A stretch of DNA of 5,641 nt, taken from positions 1-5,641 of the forward strand of contig DQFC01000030.1 in assembly GCA_003531665.1 (NCBI GenBank), read 5' to 3'. A program made the translations under genes and the position numbers. Shown piece after piece: positions 1 through 5,209 of this stretch. The DNA is from Candidatus Collierbacteria bacterium (GTDB lineage Bacteria; Patescibacteriota; Microgenomatia; UBA1400; MFAQ01). The notes below the pieces were generated by a model, which saw only the letters and a list, made by a program, of their open reading frames with translations, was not told where the DNA came from and ran no database searches. Each line of letters opens with the position of its first letter. Position 1 is the first letter of the stretch.

Positions 1-30
1 AAAAGAAAAGCGCCCCGGTGAAAGGGCGCT
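1..30 (-). terminator. Intrinsic (Rho-independent) terminator of the 304-aa gene
   Basis: On the minus strand a perfect 7-bp GC-rich stem (AGCGCCC at 30-24 pairing with GGGCGCT at 15-9) closes an 8-nt loop. It is followed directly by a T-rich tract, TTTCTTTT at 8-1. The hairpin begins 13 nt after the TAA stop of the 304-aa gene, the usual place for an intrinsic terminator. It marks the end of this minus-strand transcription unit. The plus strand has only a mixed G/A/T sequence after the stem, so termination is expected for minus-strand transcripts only. The U tract may continue past the window edge. Confidence 0.85.
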
Positions 31-43
31 GAGACTGAGTGAA

Positions 44-958
44 TTAGAGTGAGATGTCGTTTTTGGAAAGAAATGCTAGAACCTCGTCGTAGTAGGTGAT
101 GCCATGCTGGAGGCCACGTTTATTCATAAGTTTCTGGACGACATCACAAAGAAATCTTTCAAATAGGGAAATCACGGAATCAAAGTGTTCTCGGGCTACA
201 CCCTCATACTGTACTCTGAGTCTCCTCAAAGCCATCAAGCGGGTGGAAAGAATGCAAAAACTCTGAACTTCATGAGCCGTATCGTAGAAGACATCTGCCC
301 GGCCACGAACGTGGTACTGAGCGAAATGTTGAATCCGGAGGGAGGGAACAGCTTCCCAGGCGAGTTCGCGTCCGGTGTATTCGAAGACGGCGAAAGAGGG
401 GTCACTGTAGTGCTCTCCATCGATGGTGTATGCGCCAGTGCGACAGGCGTAATCCACAAAACAGAAGGCCGTATGATAGTCACCTTCCTCAATTAGCCGG
501 AGGGCTTCTTTGACAATGGACAGGTGAGCTTCGGGCGGAGACTTGAATAAGGGTAAGCCGTGTGAGTACCAGGCAACAACCGACCGCTGGACCGACCGTC
601 CAAGCTTAGCCTTAGAAAAGCACTCGGAATCGACGAGGTTGCGACTGAGCCCCAACACATAGTCGTCCAAACTCATCCACTTTTCGTAGTAGCAAGGAAC
701 CTTGGACTCCTGCTCTTCTTCGGGAAGAGTGACTTCGGCAATAGGATACGACAGCGGAGCGTGGACATAGTAGACTTGCCCTGAAGACAGATATTTGATC
801 CACATCGCCGGGTTGGTCATGGGGTGGCTGGTTCTGGAGACAAGGAAACCCTGTCCGGCTTTTTCCGGATAAGGATTAAAGGCGCTCAATTTGGTCAAGA
901 GATCATCTTTCGAAGTGTGGATATCGAACATGGGAATTTGGGAGATAACAGTCGTCAT
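44..958 (-). CDS. Unrecognised 304-aa soluble protein, own transcription unit
   Basis: I do not recognise this protein and assign no function. It has 304 residues, no signal peptide and no hydrophobic stretch long enough for a membrane helix, so it is probably cytoplasmic. The N-terminal third (about 1-90) is mixed and rich in Pro and aromatics. An acidic patch EEEQE lies near 80-84. From about 140 the sequence looks mostly helical, with helices near 142-157 and 225-280 and a conspicuous segment FCFVDYACRTGAY at 165-177. Cysteines at 89, 113, 166, 172, 235 and 271 form no CxxC pair, so a zinc site is not obvious. The ATG at 958 is supported by AGGAG at 968-964, five nt upstream. A candidate promoter precedes it and a strong terminator follows, so it is probably monocistronic. 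Hand-counted GC is about 57% for 301-420, higher than its neighbours. Gene reality is supported by length, start signal and terminator; function is unknown. Confidence 0.82.
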   Translation of the reverse strand: MTTVISQIPMFDIHTSKDDLLTKLSAFNPYPEKAGQGFLVSRTSHPMTNPAMWIKYLSSGQVYYVHAPLSYPIAEVTLPEEEQESKVPCYYEKWMSLDDYVLGLSRNLVDSECFSKAKLGRSVQRSVVAWYSHGLPLFKSPPEAHLSIVKEALRLIEEGDYHTAFCFVDYACRTGAYTIDGEHYSDPSFAVFEYTGRELAWEAVPSLRIQHFAQYHVRGRADVFYDTAHEVQSFCILSTRLMALRRLRVQYEGVAREHFDSVISLFERFLCDVVQKLMNKRGLQHGITYYDEVLAFLSKNDISL

Positions 959-963
959 GATTA

Positions 964-968
964 CTCCT
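964..968 (-). promoter_or_regulatory. Shine-Dalgarno site of the 304-aa gene
   Basis: On the minus strand AGGAG lies 5 nt before the ATG at 958. It is one of only two good Shine-Dalgarno sequences in the window and fixes the first Met as the start, rather than the Met at residue 10. Confidence 0.75.
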
Positions 969-1004
969 ATTGAACTTTTTCAGGTGCAAATGAATTTCCG
1001 GGTA

Positions 1005-1033
1005 ATTGTACTAGATCAGAAAGCAACAAACAA
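1005..1033 (-). promoter_or_regulatory. Candidate promoter for the 304-aa gene
   Basis: In the 94-nt spacer between the ytxH-like stop and the 304-aa start, the minus strand carries TACAAT at 1010-1005, five of six matches to the -10 consensus. TTGTTT at 1033-1028 is a weak -35 with a 17-nt gap. Transcription would start near 998, giving a leader of about 40 nt that contains the AGGAG site. The -10 match and spacing are good but the -35 matches only in its TTG, so this is a prediction. Confidence 0.45.
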
Positions 1034-1052
1034 GCTATGGGGTGTTGCGAAG

Positions 1053-1415
1053 CTAGAGGGTGGGTTTGAAGGGCTCGGGGCGGGTGGGGCGAACGTGAGG
1101 TGCCGGAGGTGGGGGTGCCTCGCCGAAGGAGTTGCCAAACGGTGAATTGTAGGTGATATCCGTGGGCTCCGTAGCGTCGAAGGTCGTATGGTGAGGGGTT
1201 TCTTCAGCCGGAATGATCGGAGTTCTGGGCGCATTTTGGAGGATACGAACAGGCGGGGTTTTGTACTTATCGGGGATGGCATCAATTGCTTTCTTGACTA
1301 TTTTTCGACCTTCTTCGGTACCAAAGAGAAGAGCGGCTACCACTCCAAGAGCTACCCCGACAGTAAAAGAGGAAAAATTACCTTCATGACCGGATTTTTC
1401 AGATGGTGTTGTCAT
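1053..1415 (-). CDS. YtxH-like small membrane protein with proline-rich tail
   Basis: This 120-aa protein has the YtxH layout: a short polar N-terminus, one glycine- and alanine-rich hydrophobic helix at about 16-31 (FTVGVALGVVAALLFG), then TEEGRKIVKKAID, the basic amphipathic continuation typical of the family, which usually reads as a P/T-x-x-G-R/K turn. The rest (about 51-120) is low complexity, with about 17 prolines in 70 residues including APPPPAP, and is probably disordered. YtxH-type proteins are membrane-anchored, general-stress associated and of unknown mechanism. The chosen start is the ATG at 1415, because GAGGA at 1428-1424 sits 8 nt upstream. An in-frame ATG at 1475 would add 20 basic residues and a 77-bp overlap, and lacks such support. 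The gene overlaps the preceding ytxG-like gene by 17 bp, implying translational coupling. The proline-rich tail is unusual and could bind a partner or the cell wall; that is inference. Confidence 0.85.
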   Translation of the reverse strand: MTTPSEKSGHEGNFSSFTVGVALGVVAALLFGTEEGRKIVKKAIDAIPDKYKTPPVRILQNAPRTPIIPAEETPHHTTFDATEPTDITYNSPFGNSFGEAPPPPAPHVRPTRPEPFKPTL

Positions 1416-1698
1416 AGCTTTCTTCCTCTTCGGGTCTTTGTTTTTCTTTGCCGAACAGGCGGGAAACGGCTTCAATTATCTTGCCGCTCTCTTTAAACCC
1501 TTCCAGAATAGCAAACAGTCCGATGGCCGGTTGAGAAATTTTTTCAATTACGTCTGAGGTGGTATCAATGGTTTGGTTAATCTTCGTAAGAGAGTAGCGT
1601 AACTCTTTAAGAACAAGGATCAGCTGAACGCCAACAATGAGGGCGACGGAGGTCAAGAGAACGGTAGAGATCAAAGAGACAATTTGAGGAAGGGTCAT
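1399..1698 (-). CDS. YtxG/DUF948-like membrane-anchored protein
   Basis: This 99-aa protein starts almost directly with a membrane helix (about 5-30, ending IVGVQLILVLKEL). A heptad-like polar helix follows (about 31-55, LRYSLTKINQTIDTTSDVIEKIS), then a short hydrophobic segment (PAIGLFAILEGF, 57-68), an amphipathic helix and a charged tail. That order, an N-terminal anchor and then a coiled-coil-like segment ending in a Pro-x-x-x-hydrophobic turn, is the pattern of DUF948 proteins such as Bacillus YtxG. The assignment rests on architecture and on the adjacent ytxH-like gene, as in the ytxGHJ operon. It ends with TGA at 1401-1399, the only TGA stop in the window. No Shine-Dalgarno site precedes the ATG at 1698; instead a -10-like box ends 6 nt before it. 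The likely role is an envelope or stress-related membrane protein, with the bulk of the protein cytoplasmic or extracytoplasmic depending on topology. The molecular function is unknown. Confidence 0.82.
   Translation of the reverse strand: MTLPQIVSLISTVLLTSVALIVGVQLILVLKELRYSLTKINQTIDTTSDVIEKISQPAIGLFAILEGFKESGKIIEAVSRLFGKEKQRPEEEESYDNTI
1424..1428 (-). promoter_or_regulatory. Shine-Dalgarno site deciding the ytxH-like start
   Basis: GAGGA, within the longer purine run AGAGGAAG at 1429-1422, lies 8 nt before the ATG at 1415 and inside the 3' end of the ytxG-like gene. It selects this ATG over the upstream in-frame ATG at 1475. Confidence 0.75.
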
Positions 1699-1704
1699 AT
1701 ATAC

Positions 1705-1713
1705 ATCATACCA
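1705..1713 (-). promoter_or_regulatory. Extended -10 promoter of the ytxG-like gene, possibly leaderless
   Basis: The minus strand reads TGGTATGAT at 1713-1705: a TGn extension plus a five-of-six -10 hexamer. The hexamer ends only 6 nt before the ATG at 1698, so transcription would begin at or next to the start codon and yield a leaderless or nearly leaderless mRNA. This agrees with the absence of a Shine-Dalgarno site. No convincing -35 is found 16-18 nt upstream, which extended -10 promoters can tolerate. Confidence 0.45.
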
Positions 1714-1753
1714 AAGAACTCAAGAACTCGAGGAATCAAGAACTCAAGACAAG
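1714..1753. repeat. 8-bp tandem repeat in the spacer before the ytxG-like gene
   Basis: On the plus strand the unit AAGAACTC occurs exactly at 1714-1721, 1722-1729 and 1738-1745. A degenerate unit GAGGAATC fills 1730-1737 and a decayed unit AAGACAAG follows at 1746-1753, giving five consecutive 8-bp periods. It occupies most of the 58-nt spacer between the RodZ-like stop and the ytxG-like start and abuts the extended -10 box. It is too short in period and span to be CRISPR. It may be a simple slippage repeat or a set of binding sites. Confidence 0.85.
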
Positions 1754-1756
1754 AAG

Positions 1757-2377
1757 TTATTTCGAGATGATGGTGACGGGAATCTTTTGAGAAGAGGTCC
1801 GAGAAAAGCGATTGATCGATTTAATTTCCAAGACAGCTTCTCCGACAGGTAAATTGATTCTAGCCAGAAAGTGTCCGGTACTATCAGGTTTGACCTGGGT
1901 TTCTCCGTTTATAAAAATGGTGGCGTCAATAGCCGTATCCCCCTCTATTTCAATTGGCGAGATGAGTACCGAGGCGCTTGCCGGGCTGGTTATTTCTAAT
2001 TTCGGAGGAGTAAGGATGGCTCGAAATTGGAATATCAGATAGATGACAAAAACTAGCCCACCGAGAATAAATGGCAACAGAGGTGACGATACTTTCGGAA
2101 ATATAAAGTGGTGGCGAGTTTTGATTGTCCGAGTAATTACCGGTTGGCGGAAATCTCTTCTAAAAATAGCTACCAATTCATCCGAGTCTAGAGCCAATCT
2201 TTGGCTTAGGTTGCGGATAAAGCCTTTGGCGAAAGTTTCCGAAGGGAGACTTGAGTAATCGTCCACCTCAAGAGCTCCGATGTACTTGGCGTCTATTTTG
2301 GTGAGTCCAGATAGCTGATCTATAGAAAGACTTCTTTTTTGTCGGGCTGTACGAATAATTTGACCAACTGTCTTCAT
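1757..2377 (-). CDS. RodZ-like protein: HTH, membrane helix, Ig-like domain
   Basis: The 206-aa protein has the RodZ layout. Residues 1-75 form a helix-turn-helix of the HTH_25/Xre type, with the signature IGQ/VGQIIRTARQKRSLSIDQLSGLTKI, then YIGALEVDDYSSLPSETFAKGFIRNLSQRLALDSDEL. A basic juxtamembrane stretch (about 72-95) leads to one transmembrane helix at 98-117 (SPLLPFILGGLVFVIYLIFQ). Residues 125-204 form an extracytoplasmic beta-rich, Ig-like domain (LEITSPASASVLISP ... GDTAIDATIFINGE ... TGHFLARINLPVGE). RodZ anchors MreB and organises rod-shape growth; its HTH binds protein rather than acting as a classical repressor. At 206 aa it is shorter than E. coli RodZ (about 337 aa), lacking the long linker. 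Its start lies 3 nt after the ftsK stop with no clear Shine-Dalgarno site, so translation is probably coupled to ftsK. Whether MreB exists in this organism cannot be seen here. Confidence 0.88.
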   Translation of the reverse strand: MKTVGQIIRTARQKRSLSIDQLSGLTKIDAKYIGALEVDDYSSLPSETFAKGFIRNLSQRLALDSDELVAIFRRDFRQPVITRTIKTRHHFIFPKVSSPLLPFILGGLVFVIYLIFQFRAILTPPKLEITSPASASVLISPIEIEGDTAIDATIFINGETQVKPDSTGHFLARINLPVGEAVLEIKSINRFSRTSSQKIPVTIISK

Positions 2378-2380
2378 AGT

Positions 2381-4528
2381 TTAGGAGTTTTCATCGCCTT
2401 CGGAGAATACCTCACTCAAACTACCGACGACAACTTCGCGAGGCTTGTTTCCTTCGGCGTGGGCAAGAACACCGGCTTGTTCTAACTGATCGAGAATGCG
2501 GGCGGCACGAGCATAACCAATCTCCAGACGTCGTTGTAATAGCGAAGCAGAGCCCTTTCCTTCGGCGATGCAAAGATGAGCCGCTTCTTCGAATTTTTCG
2601 TCAACAGGACCGAGGTTAAGACCACTGGACGAAAGAGTGCTCTTTCCCCCCTTATCTTTGGTTATGGTTTCATCCAACTGAGCTGTAACCCCGGAGCTAC
2701 GAATAAAATCAATTAGATTTTTGATTTCTTTATCGGAGACGAAGGCTCCTTGGATGCGTTTGGGTTTGGCGGTGTCCGGCGGAATATAGAGCATATCTCC
2801 CTTGCCAAGAAGCTTTTCGGCACCCGGAGTATCGATAATTACTCGAGAGTCGATCATGGATGTGACTTGGAAGGCGATTCTCGCCGGAATATTGGCTTTG
2901 ATCAGACCGGTGAGAACATTAACGGAGGGGCGCTGAGTGGCGAGAACGAGATGAATGCCGACGGCACGGGCCATCTGAGCTATGCGGACAATGCAGTCTT
3001 CGACCTCATTGGCATTTTTGGACATCATCAGATCGGCCATCTCATCGACAATAATGATAATGTACGGCATGGCCTGAAAACCACTGAGTTCGTTGTACCC
3101 GGCAATGTTTTTGACCGACATTTCTTCGAAAAGCCGGTAACGTCTGTCCATTTCGGCGGTCGCCCATTTGAGGGCATTGACCACCTTGCTGACGTCGGTG
3201 ATGACAGGAGTTAATAGATGAGGAATATCATTGTAAGGAGTCAGTTCGACACGTTTGGGGTCGACCATGATAAATTTCACCTCTTCCGGTGTGGCGCGGA
3301 AGAGAATCGAAGAAATAATGGCGTTGATTAAGACGGATTTTCCGGAACCGGTGGTTCCGGCGATTAATAAGTGAGGCATTTTGTTAATATCGGCGACCAC
3401 AGACTGACCCGAAACATCTAGCCCGAGAGAGAAAGAGGTCTTCGAACGACTTTCTTGCATGGCTTTGTCGGTAAGCATTTCCCGAAGGGTAACAAACTCC
3501 AGAGACCGATTGGGGATTTCGATACCGACGAGATCACGTCCGGGAATTGGGGCTTCGATACGAATTTGACCCTGCGGTGCGGCTAGAGCAAGTGCCAGAT
3601 CAGACTGAAGAGCGCTAATTTTGGAGAGCTTGGTACCGGCGGTGATAGTGAGAGCATATTGAGTAACTGCTGGACCCTGATGAACTTCGGTGACCTTGGC
3701 TTGAATGGCAAAGGAACCCAAGGTGTTTTGAATGGTTTCGATATTCTTTTTGATATCACCCCTATCGGCCTTGCCGATTTTCTGATCCGAAAGAAGGTTG
3801 ATGGGGGGGAAGTGCCAGACACCGGTAGCGGCTCCGTCCGGAAGTTTTTTGACCTCAACAGCAGTTTGAATTGAACGATTGATGACGTGATCTTTACTTG
3901 AAATTTTGACCGGGGTAGAAATAGCGGGTAAACCAGGAATAATTGCTTTTGATTCGTCACCGCCGGTAATCTTGACGGTATTGGATTTATTTAGAAACAC
4001 GGGCGAGCCCCCTTTGATTGGTAAACTTTTTATTTTTCCTAGAGTGCCGGAAATGCCACCAAATAATTTTTGCACGATAACAAGTAAGTCTTCTATAGAA
4101 GTCTCAAAGAGAATAAAGAGGCCGATAACAACACCGATAAAATAGAAGAGCATTGCTCCAGGCAACGAGATTAAGGACACAACGGATTCCTTGAGACCGA
4201 CACCGATACTACCGGCTCCAAACAAACCATTTAGGGAGATCATGGTAATGACACTACCAAGTAAAACATGAGTGGAAGCTACGGGAAGTTTGACGTGGGT
4301 GACAATCAAGCCGCCAGTGATGAAAATAAAGGGCAAGAAAAATAATGGCCAACCTAGAAGCTGGCGACCAATTTCATTTATTTTTAAGAGAACATCCCCT
4401 TGCTGAGAAAAGGAAATGGCGATCAGACCTCCTATCCCCATTAGTAGGATAGCAATAATAGAATTGGTAGTATCCTTCTTGAGATTGAGTTTATATGGTT
4501 TGGAGCGGCGTCCTTTTTTTCGAGCCAT
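2381..4528 (-). CDS. ftsK: FtsK/SpoIIIE-family DNA translocase
   Basis: This 715-aa septal DNA pump uses ATP to move double-stranded DNA and clears chromosome from the closing septum, usually bringing dif sites together for Xer recombination. The N-terminus is basic (MARKKGRRSK). About four membrane helices follow, at 22-40, 57-76, 83-104 and 114-141. A short linker (about 142-235) replaces the long Pro/Gln-rich linker of E. coli FtsK. The alpha/beta motor spans about 236-610, with Walker A GTTGSGKS at 391-398, the VDPKRVEL motif at 422-429, Walker B IIIIVDEMADL at 490-500, and LATQRPSVNVLTGLIKANIPARIAF at 529-553. The C-terminal gamma winged helix, which reads the oriented DNA sequence, lies at about 640-703 and contains SLLQRRLEIGYARAARILDQLEQAGV. 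All key motor residues are intact. Length is close to Bacillus SpoIIIE (about 790 aa) rather than E. coli FtsK (about 1330 aa). No Shine-Dalgarno site precedes the ATG. Confidence 0.98.
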   Translation of the reverse strand: MARKKGRRSKPYKLNLKKDTTNSIIAILLMGIGGLIAISFSQQGDVLLKINEIGRQLLGWPLFFLPFIFITGGLIVTHVKLPVASTHVLLGSVITMISLNGLFGAGSIGVGLKESVVSLISLPGAMLFYFIGVVIGLFILFETSIEDLLVIVQKLFGGISGTLGKIKSLPIKGGSPVFLNKSNTVKITGGDESKAIIPGLPAISTPVKISSKDHVINRSIQTAVEVKKLPDGAATGVWHFPPINLLSDQKIGKADRGDIKKNIETIQNTLGSFAIQAKVTEVHQGPAVTQYALTITAGTKLSKISALQSDLALALAAPQGQIRIEAPIPGRDLVGIEIPNRSLEFVTLREMLTDKAMQESRSKTSFSLGLDVSGQSVVADINKMPHLLIAGTTGSGKSVLINAIISSILFRATPEEVKFIMVDPKRVELTPYNDIPHLLTPVITDVSKVVNALKWATAEMDRRYRLFEEMSVKNIAGYNELSGFQAMPYIIIIVDEMADLMMSKNANEVEDCIVRIAQMARAVGIHLVLATQRPSVNVLTGLIKANIPARIAFQVTSMIDSRVIIDTPGAEKLLGKGDMLYIPPDTAKPKRIQGAFVSDKEIKNLIDFIRSSGVTAQLDETITKDKGGKSTLSSSGLNLGPVDEKFEEAAHLCIAEGKGSASLLQRRLEIGYARAARILDQLEQAGVLAHAEGNKPREVVVGSLSEVFSEGDENS

Positions 4529-4538
4529 AGATATTATT

Positions 4539-4544
4539 AGTATA
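4539..4544 (-). promoter_or_regulatory. Candidate -10 box in front of ftsK
   Basis: TATACT (five of six -10 matches) lies on the minus strand in the 28-nt gap between the 215-aa gene and ftsK. It ends 10 nt before the ftsK ATG. Initiation about 7 nt downstream would leave a leader of only about 3 nt, consistent with the missing Shine-Dalgarno site. No good -35 is visible, and the AT-rich context makes chance matches likely. ftsK may also be read through from the rnj transcript. Confidence 0.33.
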
Positions 4545-4556
4545 ACTCAAACAAAG

Positions 4557-5204
4557 CTAGGTAGATTCATTTTTCCTTTCGTCAAACTCCCTAATCAATC
4601 GAACAACTCCCCCAATTGTCTTTCGTCTCTTTAGAAGACTTCCGTAATAAGCGATCATTTTGTTTTCATTCTTATCTTCATTGTTAATTAGCTTTTCATC
4701 CAGCCTGACCTTGATAGTTGTATATGCGGCTAAAGATCCATATTCTTCCGGGTCGGTTTTTATATAGCAATGAAAAATGGCGAAATTGACCCCGTCTTCA
4801 AAAATGATGTATGGATTACGAAGGCTTCCTTCAGAATCTTTTGTAAATTCCGGAACTTGGTCTATTATGCCCTTAGCGTATAACCATCCGAATACTGTCC
4901 CAGTTGCGCCACTAGGGTTAAGACGCTTGGAATATGGTTGCCAGTTTTGAAGCTTGTCGTTTAAGAATTGTCTTGTGAATTCCAGCTGGTCTTTTAGTTC
5001 GGATGGAAGGCGTTTCTTCGGATCTTCATGATATGAAAATAGTGTTTCGCGAATTGGCTCGCTTTCACATACTTTTTTGGTTAAGAAGGCTATTTTGTGG
5101 GTAAACTGAGACCTGTACTCATGATGTTTAAGTTCGTCTCTAATTTCCCTTAAAGACAAGAGAGGTTTTTCCTTTAGCCGCTCATCAAAGTATGATTGTT
5201 CCAT
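4557..5204 (-). CDS. Unrecognised 215-aa protein, AT-rich, between rnj and ftsK
   Basis: I do not recognise this 215-aa protein. It has no signal peptide or membrane helix and is rich in Lys, Glu, Asp and Arg, so it is probably cytoplasmic. Residues 1-90 look helical and charged (LSLREIRDELKHHEY, IRETLFSYHEDPKKRL, LKDQLEFTRQFLNDKL). Residues 95-170 look mixed alpha/beta, with NPSGATGTVFGWLYAKGIID at 97-116, then PYIIFEDGVNFAIFHCYIKTDPEEYGSLAAYTTIKVRLDEKL. A basic helical C-terminus ends it (LLKRRKTIGGVVRLIREF). The charge pattern would permit nucleic-acid binding, but no motif proves it. The ATG at 5204 lies 5 nt after the rnj stop, with only a weak purine run (AAGAAA) and no Shine-Dalgarno site, so coupling to rnj is likely. 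Hand-counted GC over 4561-5200 is 249/640 (about 39%) against about 49% in sampled parts of rnj and ftsK, suggesting a different origin or weaker selection. Confidence 0.78.
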   Translation of the reverse strand: MEQSYFDERLKEKPLLSLREIRDELKHHEYRSQFTHKIAFLTKKVCESEPIRETLFSYHEDPKKRLPSELKDQLEFTRQFLNDKLQNWQPYSKRLNPSGATGTVFGWLYAKGIIDQVPEFTKDSEGSLRNPYIIFEDGVNFAIFHCYIKTDPEEYGSLAAYTTIKVRLDEKLINNEDKNENKMIAYYGSLLKRRKTIGGVVRLIREFDERKNEST

Positions 5205-5209
5205 ATTTC

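Noticed and set aside
185..496. Plus-strand open frame of 103 codons
   Set aside because: It is antisense to the 304-aa gene, shows no family features and has no promoter or SD site; treated as a shadow frame.
1023..1048. Inverted repeat GCAACA...TGTTGC after the ytxH-like stop as a terminator
   Set aside because: The stem is only 6 bp with a 14-nt loop and is followed by a weak T run (TTTCT); it also overlaps the candidate promoter. Likely chance, though weak termination is not excluded.
1399..1401. TGA read as glycine (code 25, SR1/Gracilibacteria)
   Set aside because: All the long frames run with no internal TGA, and TGA at this site gives a sensible end to the ytxG-like gene overlapping the next start, so the standard bacterial code fits.
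1416..1475. Longer start for the ytxH-like gene (ATG at 1475)
   Set aside because: It would add a 20-residue basic extension and a 77-bp overlap, whereas the ATG at 1415 has a well-spaced GAGGA and gives the normal YtxH N-terminus.
1714..1753. Repeat block as a CRISPR array or transposon end
   Set aside because: The unit is 8 bp with no spacers and the whole block is 40 bp; there is no cas gene, transposase or target-site duplication.
2750..3214. Plus-strand open frame of 154 codons
   Set aside because: It lies wholly antisense to the FtsK motor core, has no recognisable domain or ribosome binding site, and its sequence is explained by the codon pattern of ftsK.
4544..4551. TTGAGTT shared by the ftsK upstream region and the 8-bp repeat block
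   Set aside because: A 7-nt match in AT-rich spacers is expected by chance, and its distance to the -10 box differs between the two sites.
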